Positions 45,774 through 55,245 are shown, counted from the first letter of the stretch. The stretch is 64,000 nt of DNA from Ruminococcus sp. (GCA_023663085.1 JAMPIB010000005.1:1-64000), one strand, 5' to 3'. Program-made: numbers and translations. Notes: generated by a model not told the origin, from the letters alone.

Positions 45774-47734
45774 TTTGCTCCCCCATTCCGTCCCTTTCTC
45801 TGGTAAACCTGCAAAGTCTCTTTCACGACATCATCCCAGTTATATTTTTTACAGATAAAATCGCTGCTTTGCCTCTTATAACTTTCCACGATCTCAGGAT
45901 GCGCCAGCAGGTACTCCAGCTTCTTTCGCAGGTCTTTTACATCGCCTTTTTTAAATGTAAACGCCTTATCCTCCACTACTTCCATATTTTCGCAGATATC
46001 GCTGACCAGACAGCAACAGCCGAAACTCATCGCTTCTAAGAGGCTGATCGCCATGCCCTCCACATCGCTTGGCAGAACAAAGGCGTAAGCATTGGAATAC
46101 AGTTCTTCCAGCGTCTGTCCCTGCACAAAGTCCGTCATGATGATGTGGTCGTCCTGTGCGGCCATGCGGTGCACTTTCTCCATGTATTCCACCGCCTGGC
46201 TGGCGCCGCCCGCAATGACCAGTTTCTTATCCGTCTTCATCTGCCGGAAAGCCTCGATCAGATAGTGCACGCCCTTTTCCGGTACGATCCTCGCCAGAAA
46301 CAGGAAATAACCATCTTTTTGCAGGCCGAATTTCTCCGTGATCAGTTCCGGTTCCCGTTTCTGCGGTCTGTCAATGGCATTGGGAATAAATACCGTCTCC
46401 CGGCCATACGTATCTTTAAAATATTTTCTGACATTTTCTGACAAAACAATGACTTCATCCGCATACTTAGCGGCCATCTTTTCTCCGAACTTAATGATAA
46501 AAGAGGCAAAGTTTCCCCACTTCGATCTCTGCCAGTCCAGTCCGTGGATGGTGACAATTACTCTTTTGCCAAACAGCTTCGGTATCCACAACACCGCACA
46601 CGGGCCTTCCGCATGATAGTGAAGAATATCATACGGTGTAAAAAGCGCGCGCATCGTTGCCAGAAAAGAATAAACGATGGCGTTTAATTTAGAACTTCTG
46701 AAGGTCGGAATGATACGGATACGCACGTTTTTATAATATTTCCTGTCTCCGCGCCCGTATTCTTCATCATATTTTTTCCCCGATACATGATGTCCATACC
46801 TGTTGTAGGCATCCACTTTATGTCCCAGCGCTGCCAGACGCACGGAAAGCTGCTCCACCACGATCTCCACGCCGCCTTCCCGTGAAGGTATGCGCTTATG
46901 GCCGATCATGGCGATCCGCAGGTGTCTACCTCTTTTTACCCGCCTTCCTCCTGTCTCTGCGCCGCCGCGCTTTTTCTGCTTTTCTAACTGTCTTGATTCT
47001 TTATGCGTATAATAAAGAAAGGCAAAATTCGTATTCAAATATCTGGGAATCATCCGCCTGGGATCCTGAAAAATGCGGTATACCCATTCCAGACACAATT
47101 TCTGCATCCACATCGGCGCACGCTTCACGCATCCCGCCAGAAAATCAAAGGCCGCGCCGACGCCGATCATCAGGGAATGAATACGTTCCCTGTGCTGGTA
47201 CATCCAGATCTCCTGTTTCGGCGCGCCGAGCGCCACCCACACAAAATCAGGTTTCGCCCCATTGATGCGCTCTATAACCTGCTCATCTTCTTCGGCACTC
47301 AACTCCCGGTACGGCGGAGAATACATACCGGCGATCTGCAGACCGGGATAAGCCGCCAGAAGTTTTTCCCTAAGCTGTGTCAACGTGTGCTGCGAACCGC
47401 CGTAGAAATAATGCGTATAGCCTTTTTCCAGAGAGAGTCTGAAAATCTCCGGCATCAGATCCGGCCCCGGTACTCTTTTGGCATCTTTATAGCCTCTGGC
47501 ACGGCTGACGATAGATAACGGCTGCCCATCCGGCAACGCCATGGCCGCACTGTTCTGGACCTTTCTGTAATTTTCGTCCCGATAGGCCGTGACCGTCGTA
47601 TGCACATTGGACACACAGATATAGCTGCCCTTTAATTCTTCCAGATGCGAAGTAATGTAACGGACTGTTTTATCCATATCCGTCACGTTGATCCTCGTTT
47701 TTAATATCTCGCAATATTGCAGTTCTTCCTTCAT
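45770..47734 (-). CDS. Fusion of a GT26 (TagA/WecG/CpsF) and a GT4 glycosyltransferase
   Basis: One frame of about 654 residues holds two transferases. Residues 1-245 are a TagA/WecG/CpsF domain: ALPDGQPLSIVSRARG near 66, RVPGPDLMPEIF, VWVALGAPKQEIWM near 167 and IGVGAAFDFLAG. A basic linker follows (KKRGGAETGGRRVKRG near 265). Residues 280-654 are a GT4: SREGGVEIVVEQLSVRL near 296 and AFVLPSDVEGMAISLLEAMS near 560. I start at the ATG 47734, coupled to the upstream stop by ATGA; the 103 codons before it overlap the end of the polymerase gene in another frame and have no family similarity. The two halves would add successive sugars. Confidence 0.88.
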   Translation of the reverse strand: MKEELQYCEILKTRINVTDMDKTVRYITSHLEELKGSYICVSNVHTTVTAYRDENYRKVQNSAAMALPDGQPLSIVSRARGYKDAKRVPGPDLMPEIFRLSLEKGYTHYFYGGSQHTLTQLREKLLAAYPGLQIAGMYSPPYRELSAEEDEQVIERINGAKPDFVWVALGAPKQEIWMYQHRERIHSLMIGVGAAFDFLAGCVKRAPMWMQKLCLEWVYRIFQDPRRMIPRYLNTNFAFLYYTHKESRQLEKQKKRGGAETGGRRVKRGRHLRIAMIGHKRIPSREGGVEIVVEQLSVRLAALGHKVDAYNRYGHHVSGKKYDEEYGRGDRKYYKNVRIRIIPTFRSSKLNAIVYSFLATMRALFTPYDILHYHAEGPCAVLWIPKLFGKRVIVTIHGLDWQRSKWGNFASFIIKFGEKMAAKYADEVIVLSENVRKYFKDTYGRETVFIPNAIDRPQKREPELITEKFGLQKDGYFLFLARIVPEKGVHYLIEAFRQMKTDKKLVIAGGASQAVEYMEKVHRMAAQDDHIIMTDFVQGQTLEELYSNAYAFVLPSDVEGMAISLLEAMSFGCCCLVSDICENMEVVEDKAFTFKKGDVKDLRKKLEYLLAHPEIVESYKRQSSDFICKKYNWDDVVKETLQVYQRKGRNGGAK

Positions 47735-49314
47735 AAGCGCCGCTCCCTGTCTGTTATCATTACTGTTCCCGCGCCAATAAACACCCCGGCCAGTCCGCCG
47801 ATCAGGATACTGCCCACATAATAACGAACGCTCTCCAGTCTGACCGCATTGCCTTCTACAACCTGCATGGGCGTTTCCGCGTCCTGATAATTCATGATAC
47901 GATATCCGGCATAATCGGCATCCTCCGCACTCTCCAGATATACGGAAGATTTTTCCACCCAGTCCGTATAAGAGCGCGGCATAACATAGCCTTTCGGCTC
48001 TTGATACAGTATGGCGCAGAATATAACGCCGATCAGCATACATACCGCAACCGCCGCCAATATCCGTTTACGATGCTCCCGCCGTATTTTCCGGAAAAAT
48101 GCCGGCAGATCCCATTGCAAAAATGACATCTTTGTCACTTTTTCCAGTATTCTTTGCATTATATTTTCCAGTTTCTCTCTTATAGAAGAAAACAGGCAGA
48201 ACTCTTCTTCCCCTTCTTTTTGCCGGAATAAAAGTTCTCCCAGAAACAACAGCGTGATATTCTTAAACGAAGTATTAAAGAGCAGCGGTTCCGTATAGCC
48301 TGCCCCCAGAAAGCAGAGGATCATCACCAGTTCTCTTGTCTTCTGTTTCTTCGTATAGTCGGCGATCAGCAGCAGATACGCCGCCATGAGCAGCACAAAG
48401 GGAATAATACCATAATGGATGAACGCCCAGATATAAGAACTGTCTATCGACAGATAATATTGTATCTGCGCCAGATAAGACATCTTTACGCCAAACAGGC
48501 TCATACACTCCGGTACAAGATAAAAGCTGGCGATATTGATCCTCGTATTGACAAGTTCGTTCAGACGGATCAGCGGCTGTGCAAAACGACTGTCATAAAG
48601 CATAAAGGGAAGGGCAAAAGAGATAAATATGATCCCCGGCAGTACCAGATTCGCCAGTATTTTCTCCAGCAGGCAAAATCTCGGCCGCAGCTTCACATAC
48701 AGACTCCCCAGCAAAAGAACTGTCACAATTGCAAATCCCGTATAACTGATGGAATAAAGAAAAACAAGCACGTTACCAAGCATCAGTATCACAAAATGCC
48801 GGACCTTAAACTTGTCCGCCAGTTCATAGAGGATAAGCGCACATAATGTCAGATAAGTGATATGCAGGATATTCGGATGAGTAAAGCCCAGGCTCCAGCG
48901 GAAAATAAAACCCAGACCGAGTTTCTGCGCCACGCGGTAGACCGTATGTTCCAGTCTTGTAAAAGAGATAAGACATAATACGACCGCGCAGGCGGACCAC
49001 ACCCACAGTCCGAGACGGAAAACTTTTTGCAGGGAAATATTTTTCATACCGAGTATCAGAAACATGATGACTATGATCCCCAGTTCCAAAGAATGCACGT
49101 AAACGAGACCGGTCAGGCAGATGAGAAAAAGTACCGCCGCCCACTGGCGCTTTGTATAAGAAGATAATAGAATTTTCAACCCCCCGCACAACAGGGCCGG
49201 TATCACGAGCAGGGCAAATAATTTCTGCCCCTCATATAAACCAAGCCCCTTGGCTATGGAGAGTAAGATAAAAAATCCGAAATATAAAGTTTCATCCAGA
49301 GTAAGTTTTTTCAT
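47731..49314 (-). CDS. Wzy-like polymerase/O-antigen ligase-type membrane protein with two-helix tail
   Basis: About 527 residues from the ATG at 49314, which has AGGAG seven bases before it; 108 more open codons upstream overlap the hydrolase gene and look non-coding. Eleven or so helices precede residue 400, with an outer loop near 225-300 as in Wzy proteins. After a charged segment come a helix near 417-437, about 60 residues that would lie outside (starting EPKGYVMPRS), and a last helix near 498-520 with MITDRERRL inside. The helix-loop-helix tail recalls a shortened Wzz/CapA-type chain-length domain. It ends in an ATGA overlap with the fusion gene. Confidence 0.78.
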   Translation of the reverse strand: MKKLTLDETLYFGFFILLSIAKGLGLYEGQKLFALLVIPALLCGGLKILLSSYTKRQWAAVLFLICLTGLVYVHSLELGIIVIMFLILGMKNISLQKVFRLGLWVWSACAVVLCLISFTRLEHTVYRVAQKLGLGFIFRWSLGFTHPNILHITYLTLCALILYELADKFKVRHFVILMLGNVLVFLYSISYTGFAIVTVLLLGSLYVKLRPRFCLLEKILANLVLPGIIFISFALPFMLYDSRFAQPLIRLNELVNTRINIASFYLVPECMSLFGVKMSYLAQIQYYLSIDSSYIWAFIHYGIIPFVLLMAAYLLLIADYTKKQKTRELVMILCFLGAGYTEPLLFNTSFKNITLLFLGELLFRQKEGEEEFCLFSSIREKLENIMQRILEKVTKMSFLQWDLPAFFRKIRREHRKRILAAVAVCMLIGVIFCAILYQEPKGYVMPRSYTDWVEKSSVYLESAEDADYAGYRIMNYQDAETPMQVVEGNAVRLESVRYYVGSILIGGLAGVFIGAGTVMITDRERRL

Positions 49315-49343
49315 GCCATCTCCTATATCTGCCACTAACTTTT

Positions 49344-50447
49344 TCAATCCTTCAACATCAGCGCCACTCCCAGCGCCCACGGATAATCGCCGTAGCGCTG
49401 CGGGTACTGCGCGAAACCTTCGCATTCTCCCAGACAATCGTAAACTCTGCCGTTTTTCGTAGATTTCTGTATGGCTTTTATGCCTTTGGCCAGCGCCTCC
49501 TGATACCTGTCCCCCTGCAAAGTGCGCATCCTGATACCTTCCTGCAGGGCATAACAGATCATGGCTGTAGCGGAAGTATCCGCCGGGCCTTCCAGTGCCT
49601 GTAACTGCCAGGAAAAATAACCGTCTTTTCTCTGCCATACCAGAACGGCATCCAGCAGATTACAATAGGCGTCTTTCAGACGATCCAGACCGTATACGGT
49701 AGACATACAGCCAACCATACCGCGCAGCAGCCAGCCGACCGAACGCCCCCAGCCGATGATACCGTATTTGTTGCCCGTTACCACATCATAACCATGATAC
49801 GGCAGTCCTGTTGCCGCGTCCGTACCGTATGCCACGAAATTGGCGATCTGTTTGACGGCCAGTTCCATACTGACATCAATGTCATAAAGTCTGCCGTATT
49901 CGTACAGAAAAGGACAGGTCAGTCCGGCCGAATCAACGAAAATATGTCCGTTTTTCTGACCCGCACGATAGGGGAAGGAACCTGTTTCATCCGTGGGATA
50001 AGCGAACGCATAATCGACCAGACGGGTAAGCGCACTCTGGTACTGTGCGATATTCTTCTCATTTACGATATCGTTCTCCCTATGCTCTTTTTCATATTCT
50101 TTACAGATGCCGAGCACGACTTCTCCGGCCAGCAGGTCATCCAGATAATAGATGGGGCACTGTTTTTTGATCCATCTGGTAAAGTAGGCGGATAGAGCCA
50201 TCTCTATTTTCTGTACCAGAAACGCTTCTGTCTCGCCTTCTGCGTCACGCGCATCCAGCAGTTCCTGCCGGCAATGCCACAATCCGGCCGCGAGAAGACC
50301 TGTCGGCCAGAAAATATAATCTTCTTCCGCAATGGACTGTCTGAGGATATATTTTTTTACAGTACGCTTTAATCTGGTCTTGTGATCCCAGAGTCCGTAG
50401 GAAAGCAGTTCCTCGCAGGCCGTTCTTATCAAATCCACTTTATCCAT
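49344..50447 (-). CDS. Glycoside hydrolase family 88/105-like protein
   Basis: A 367-residue protein of the alpha6-barrel unsaturated-glucuronyl/rhamnogalacturonyl hydrolase type. Family marks are FVDSAGLTCPFLYEYGRLYD near 170, GLPYHGYDV near 210 and YGIIGWGRSVGWLLRGMVGC near 225, the last matching the WGRGNGW motif. Length fits YteR (about 370). No signal peptide is seen, so it probably acts in the cytosol. A hydrolase of this type is unusual in a biosynthesis locus; it might recycle wrong or returned oligosaccharide, or act on unsaturated uronates. 24 bases to the flippase gene upstream. Confidence 0.8.
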   Translation of the reverse strand: MDKVDLIRTACEELLSYGLWDHKTRLKRTVKKYILRQSIAEEDYIFWPTGLLAAGLWHCRQELLDARDAEGETEAFLVQKIEMALSAYFTRWIKKQCPIYYLDDLLAGEVVLGICKEYEKEHRENDIVNEKNIAQYQSALTRLVDYAFAYPTDETGSFPYRAGQKNGHIFVDSAGLTCPFLYEYGRLYDIDVSMELAVKQIANFVAYGTDAATGLPYHGYDVVTGNKYGIIGWGRSVGWLLRGMVGCMSTVYGLDRLKDAYCNLLDAVLVWQRKDGYFSWQLQALEGPADTSATAMICYALQEGIRMRTLQGDRYQEALAKGIKAIQKSTKNGRVYDCLGECEGFAQYPQRYGDYPWALGVALMLKD

Positions 50448-50471
50448 ATATATCCCCCATTTCCTACACTA

Positions 50472-52007
50472 CTATGATCTCCGTGGCAGTTTCCGGCGTA
50501 CAATTTCCCACAGATAGGCAAACTCCTCCGTCTTCCGGAACAGGCATAAAAACGCCAGATTGTATACCACTGTAATGACCGCCGCCATAACGATAAACAC
50601 AGGGATACCCATCTGCGCCAGCAAAAGATTCTTTACCGGTATCAGTACGATAACTACACAGGCTATCGTCCCCATATATTTCAGAGAGTCCTTAAAATAG
50701 TTCATGGTATTCTGCGCAAAGCAGTCTTTGTAAATGATGAACGGCTGGATCAGATTGGCCATGATCCCCGAAACGACAGTTCCCACATAAACCCCGGCCA
50801 GACCGATCCATTTGATGCCTATGATGGAGATCACAAGGTTCACGCCGCCCTGGATAAGCGCCAGATAGCGGTCTTTCTCCACAACGCCGGCCGCAATTTT
50901 AAAATTAACCAATACAGTCCGGCTGCCTTTTAAATAAAAATCTATCAGGATCAGGGATAACACCGTCTGTCCCAGCTCCCACGATCCATCCAGCCATATC
51001 CCCGTGACAAACGGCGACAAAAGCAGGAAAAAACCGCTGAAGGCATAACCGTAAAGCCAGCAGGCCACGAAACGGTACACTTTAAATACCCCGTACTGCT
51101 TTTCTTTGGACTCTGTGGCTACCAGATTGCCGAGACCCGAAACGATGGAGTTAAAGATGATATTGATAAAGTTCGCTGCATAAGTAATGATATACGTATA
51201 ATTCCCTACCAGACCGACCAGGTCCAGATTGAGGAAATAAGTGATGATGATGTTATCCGTGGAAAGTCTGGCCACATCGCCTATTTTATGAAACATCATC
51301 GCCTTCGTCTTGGTGACGACAGTATCTATCTCTTCTTTTTTCAGTTTCTCTACTTTCCGCTCCCGCAGATAAGGATAGAGACGGTTAAAATAAATGCTGA
51401 CCGCTATTTTCTGCAGCAGTTCAATAGCCGCCTGCATCAGCAGATAGAGCAGGAAGTTCTTCGTAAGCAGCAGTACAACGATCTGAAAGGCAACCGTGAC
51501 CATTCTGGTGATGGTCGTGATGGTCGTCTGGATATAATTTTTCTGTTCAGCATTGGCCAGACTGTATTTATAGGCCACAAAATAGGAACTGACCGTATTA
51601 AAAAGAAAAATAAGATAATAGATCATCAGTTCCCGCACGGAGATACTGCCTCTTTTATCCGCCGTGATCAGCTGCGGTAAAAAGGGCGTCAGCGCCAGTC
51701 CCACGGCGGCGATCACTCCCGCTATGACCAGATAGGCCCTTTTATAAAGCTGCATATAGGACTTTATTTTTTCCCTGTCGCCAGCGGCTACGGGTTTATA
51801 TAAACTGTAATTGATAGCCGTGCCGATTCCCAGTTCCGCCAAAGATAGCATCCCCAGGATGTTCGTATATAAGTCATTCACGCCGAGCAGAGTCTTGCCA
51901 AGAGTCCGGATAAATACGGTCTTTTGCCAGAATCCCAAAAGCAGGATGATGATGTTGCTGATATATCCGAAGAAAATATTTTTCTCCGCCTGTTTTACTC
52001 TGCCCAT
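50472..52007 (-). CDS. Wzx-type oligosaccharide flippase
   Basis: About 511 residues with 12-14 helices, the MATE/Wzx plan: FFGYISNIIILLLGFWQKTV at residue 10, GVNDLYTNILGMLSLAELGI near 40 and a C-terminal bundle. It moves undecaprenyl-diphosphate-linked repeat units across the membrane. The ATG at 52007 has AAAGG seven bases before it and is preferred to one at 52094, which would overlap the pyruvyltransferase gene. Together with polymerase and initiating transferase it completes a Wzx/Wzy system. Confidence 0.92.
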   Translation of the reverse strand: MGRVKQAEKNIFFGYISNIIILLLGFWQKTVFIRTLGKTLLGVNDLYTNILGMLSLAELGIGTAINYSLYKPVAAGDREKIKSYMQLYKRAYLVIAGVIAAVGLALTPFLPQLITADKRGSISVRELMIYYLIFLFNTVSSYFVAYKYSLANAEQKNYIQTTITTITRMVTVAFQIVVLLLTKNFLLYLLMQAAIELLQKIAVSIYFNRLYPYLRERKVEKLKKEEIDTVVTKTKAMMFHKIGDVARLSTDNIIITYFLNLDLVGLVGNYTYIITYAANFINIIFNSIVSGLGNLVATESKEKQYGVFKVYRFVACWLYGYAFSGFFLLLSPFVTGIWLDGSWELGQTVLSLILIDFYLKGSRTVLVNFKIAAGVVEKDRYLALIQGGVNLVISIIGIKWIGLAGVYVGTVVSGIMANLIQPFIIYKDCFAQNTMNYFKDSLKYMGTIACVVIVLIPVKNLLLAQMGIPVFIVMAAVITVVYNLAFLCLFRKTEEFAYLWEIVRRKLPRRS

Positions 52008-52027
52008 AACATGCCTTTCTTTCTTCG

Positions 52028-53212
52028 TTACGCTTCTTTTACCTGCTGCCAGATCTTTAAAACTTCCTGACCGGCCGCCCTTGACTGCTCGCAATATTCC
52101 GGCATGATGCGCTGCAGCCTCTCCCGGATCTCATCTTCGTGTTCCAGCAGCCACTCATAGGCTCCGAGTAATTCTTCCGGCTCCTGCAATGCCTGCACCG
52201 GCAGGACATAATGCTCTTCCTGTCCGAACAAGTCTCTGGCAATCCCCAGCGCCTTGACGGAATACCCGACCACCAGCGTCGGCACGCAGCTTGAATAGGC
52301 CGCGATCGTGGCATGCGTCCTCGCCCCGATAAAGGCTCTGCACTGTGAGATGATATATTTTAATTTCTGACAGGACATGTCCGAAAAAAGCACGACCCTC
52401 TCTTCGTCCTCATATCCCTTGTAAAGCTCCTGCAGCGTAAGTCTGTCGTCATTGTAGTTCCACATCACATGCGGTATCAGTGCGATATGGTCATCACTCG
52501 TCTGTAAGATATGATCGATCAGCCTGCGGTAATTATGCAGCGTGATCCCCTCCACTTTTTCATAGCGCACGATCATGGGGCTGATGTTGATACCTATCGT
52601 CCGGCCCGGCACAAACCCCTCCGGCAGGTCAATTTCTTCCGGTTCCAGAGAAAAAGCAGGGTCTGGAAAATATTTTACGTTATCGACGATACCCGCATTT
52701 TTTAACGCCTGATCGGTAATGGATTCCCGCGGCGTGATCAGCGCATAGCGCTTCATATCGGCGACCACTTCCGGTTCTTTTAATAATTCCGGCTCTATGG
52801 ATACGCCCCATAAAATCGTCTTAGACCCGGCCCTGTTAAATGTACTGTTGGCCACGATAGCCTCTTTTTTGGACAATTCATAGCAGTACAGATCCCCGCC
52901 AATGGAAAGATAGAGCGGCGCGCGGTTTTTGCCAAGTACTTTACGGAAACGGTATCGCATGAACGATTCGGGGTCATGAAAAATGGCCCGCCACGCATAA
53001 TACCAGACATGCGCGAAAAAATGCTCCGCAATCTTTTTTTCCTGTAAGATATCGCACAACGGTTCTAACGAATAAAACCTGTCTTCTTTTTCACTGTTGG
53101 TCACAAGCAGCCTGGGGACGTCTCCCAGCATATGGCAGGTACTGTTTACAATGGCTTCACAGCCATGATTCCCGCTGCCGCCGTGCATGTACATGACAAT
53201 TCTGTTATCCAT
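52028..53212 (-). CDS. Polysaccharide pyruvyltransferase
   Basis: About 394 residues from the ATG at 53212; 15 extra codons upstream overlap the next gene. The motif YMHGGSGNHGCEAIVNS at about residue 8 and the later RTHATIAAYSSCVPTLVVGY near 305 are those of the CsaB/PssM/WcaK family (PF04230). It adds a pyruvate ketal from phosphoenolpyruvate to a sugar of the repeat unit, giving it negative charge. It lies between a GT2 gene and the flippase gene, with short gaps, so the ketal is likely added before export. Confidence 0.88.
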   Translation of the reverse strand: MDNRIVMYMHGGSGNHGCEAIVNSTCHMLGDVPRLLVTNSEKEDRFYSLEPLCDILQEKKIAEHFFAHVWYYAWRAIFHDPESFMRYRFRKVLGKNRAPLYLSIGGDLYCYELSKKEAIVANSTFNRAGSKTILWGVSIEPELLKEPEVVADMKRYALITPRESITDQALKNAGIVDNVKYFPDPAFSLEPEEIDLPEGFVPGRTIGINISPMIVRYEKVEGITLHNYRRLIDHILQTSDDHIALIPHVMWNYNDDRLTLQELYKGYEDEERVVLFSDMSCQKLKYIISQCRAFIGARTHATIAAYSSCVPTLVVGYSVKALGIARDLFGQEEHYVLPVQALQEPEELLGAYEWLLEHEDEIRERLQRIMPEYCEQSRAAGQEVLKIWQQVKEA

Positions 53213-53228
53213 TCTCACACGATTCCTT

Positions 53229-54266
53229 TCAACTCTGCACCCTGCCTTTTTTATCATAGCTTTTTATGATCTTTCGCAGTATTTTCAGCAGCATTGTATT
53301 CGGATACTGCATACCGAGATACAACAGGGCGTTGGATCTGTTTCTTATGGATACCGGCGTACTGACAATTTTCTCCCGCACTCCGGCATTCATATAAATA
53401 TCCTGTATCCTGCGGACATAATTCTTCCCAGGATTACGCAGTTCGTTTTTCATGACAAGCATCATCATATAACAATATTCCCTGCGCAGAGCCGCTTCGC
53501 CGTCTGTGACATTTTTCTCGCGGACGATACGCTCCATGATCTGATACCATGTTTCCACATCCTCCGCCATGCCGGCATTATAGCCATGGACGATGGAATC
53601 TTCCACATACCGGTAATGATAAAACAGCGCCTCTTCCATGATTACGATCCGTCTGCTGCCCAGCAGGGCCGGATAGATCAGTTCAACGTCATCTCCCATA
53701 CGCAGTTTCGTATCATAATACGTTTCATTTCCTTCAAAGACCGACTTTTCACAGAGTTTCATACACCGTGATAACGGTATGATCCTGACTTCGCTGCCGA
53801 TCAGTTTATCCTTGATCTCCTTTTGCAGTTTCATACCTTCATAGACCCCCGGTTTTAACGGCGATATCACGGAAACAGTTTCCTTTTGCTTCTCCAGTAC
53901 GTGATTACAGCAGACGATCTCTCCTCTCTGCCCGTTTAGACGCGCCGCCATTTCCTTAAGCATCTCTTTGCTGACATGATCGTCACTGTCAACAAACATA
54001 TAATAATCGCCCTCTGCGTTCTGCATTCCCGTCAGTACAGCCGCCATCGGCCCGCCGTTAGGCTGATGGAATACACGGACACGCTCATCAGAAGCGGCAT
54101 AACGCTCGCAGATCTCCCCGCTGCCATCCTCCGAGCCATCATCCACCAGTAAGATCTCCGTATTCTGATAAGTCTGCTGCAGGATGCTGTCTATACACTG
54201 TTCCAGATAATCACATTTATTATATACCGGTACGATCACACTGATCTTATATTTTTCTTTTTTCAT
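53229..54266 (-). CDS. Glycosyltransferase family 2
   Basis: A 345-residue GT2: ISVIVPVYNKCDYLEQCIDS near residue 8, LLVDDGSEDGS near 38, the metal site YMFVDSDDHVS near 88 and a C-terminal domain with DTKLRMGDDVELIYPALL near 185. This is the CpsI/EpsJ-like layout. The conserved GDD in the second domain is often part of the acceptor site. It lies 16 bases from both neighbours (pyruvyltransferase, GT11). Confidence 0.92.
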   Translation of the reverse strand: MKKEKYKISVIVPVYNKCDYLEQCIDSILQQTYQNTEILLVDDGSEDGSGEICERYAASDERVRVFHQPNGGPMAAVLTGMQNAEGDYYMFVDSDDHVSKEMLKEMAARLNGQRGEIVCCNHVLEKQKETVSVISPLKPGVYEGMKLQKEIKDKLIGSEVRIIPLSRCMKLCEKSVFEGNETYYDTKLRMGDDVELIYPALLGSRRIVIMEEALFYHYRYVEDSIVHGYNAGMAEDVETWYQIMERIVREKNVTDGEAALRREYCYMMMLVMKNELRNPGKNYVRRIQDIYMNAGVREKIVSTPVSIRNRSNALLYLGMQYPNTMLLKILRKIIKSYDKKGRVQS

Positions 54267-54282
54267 CCTGTAATGCCTTTCT

Positions 54283-55209
54283 CTATAAAACTTTTCCCTG
54301 CGGTGTTATCAATGTCCAGCCGGCCCACAATTCCTTCATCTGCTCCGGGATGCAGATCTGTGTATTTTTATGGATGGAAGGACGTATCATGATCTTGTCC
54401 GCATACGGATTCAGCCTCGCCCCCCAGAAACTGAAAGTACTGTTGGCACAGATATTATGCCGGCAATGACTCATCAGCATGATATCATAAAAGCTGTCCT
54501 TTCCCTGATTCCAGTCGATAACCGTAAATTCGTCTCCCCGATAGTGTTCCCGCACATAAGGGATATCATCGGAAAACAGATAAAACCTGGCATCCGGAAA
54601 ACGTTCTTTCATATAGGTTACTGCACTCTCATAATAAGTATCTTTACAGATATTGCCAAAAAGTGTTTTATTCACATCATCCAGATAGTCGCCCCGTCTG
54701 ATATGGAGGCTGACCGAATCCGTGTGCGCCATTTCTTCCATGATCTGTTCATTTTTATGCTGCAATCCTTCGTCCACACTTTGGGGAAAACGGATGTCTT
54801 TCCGCAGCCTGCCCAGAATATCGGCATAGTATTTTTCACAGGCCCAATATCCGACCAGATATTTGTTGCGGAAGGAAAAAATATTCTCATGATACATATC
54901 GCTTTCCGTAAAAACCGGATTACCGGCCGGGTACAGTTTCCGCTTTAACTTACTGACAAAACTTTCATCCTCTTCCCACAATCTGCCCAGCAGGCCGCGG
55001 ATTTCTTCCTCAGAAGCCGACTGGTATGTTATGCCCTGCAGATAATCAAGTTCCAGTTCACGCTTCGTAAGTCCCGCTTTTGACTCCGGCATATCCGCAA
55101 ACCAGGAAATGTCCAGTCTGACCTCTTTTCCCTCCGCTTTCAACTTTCTATACAGGGCATACTGCTGCAGCTGATTGCCCAGACCGCCCATGATTCTGAC
55201 TATTATCAT
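54283..55209 (-). CDS. Alpha-1,2-fucosyltransferase-like (GT11)
   Basis: A 308-residue GT11: MIIVRIMGGLGNQLQQYALY at the start is the family N-terminal motif, VSLHIRRGDYLDD near 163 the GDP-binding HxRRGDY motif, and HNICANSTFSFWGARLNPY near 255 the last one. Family members transfer L-fucose from GDP-fucose, with inversion, to the 2-OH of galactose. No GDP-fucose synthesis genes (gmd, fcl) are certain in the window, so they must be elsewhere or another donor is used. Confidence 0.92.
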   Translation of the reverse strand: MIIVRIMGGLGNQLQQYALYRKLKAEGKEVRLDISWFADMPESKAGLTKRELELDYLQGITYQSASEEEIRGLLGRLWEEDESFVSKLKRKLYPAGNPVFTESDMYHENIFSFRNKYLVGYWACEKYYADILGRLRKDIRFPQSVDEGLQHKNEQIMEEMAHTDSVSLHIRRGDYLDDVNKTLFGNICKDTYYESAVTYMKERFPDARFYLFSDDIPYVREHYRGDEFTVIDWNQGKDSFYDIMLMSHCRHNICANSTFSFWGARLNPYADKIMIRPSIHKNTQICIPEQMKELWAGWTLITPQGKVL

Positions 55210-55245
55210 ATCCGTTCTTTCCTCTCCGCCTTATACTTCCTGTCC

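Noticed and set aside
47735-48043. Upstream extension of the GT26-GT4 fusion by 103 codons
   Set aside because: It covers the end of the polymerase gene in another frame, is rich in Cys, Arg and Gly, and the ATG at 47734 has the ATGA coupling seen elsewhere.
49315-49638. Upstream extension of the polymerase-like protein by 108 codons
   Set aside because: Overlaps the hydrolase gene in another frame; the ATG at 49314 has a strong AGGAG.
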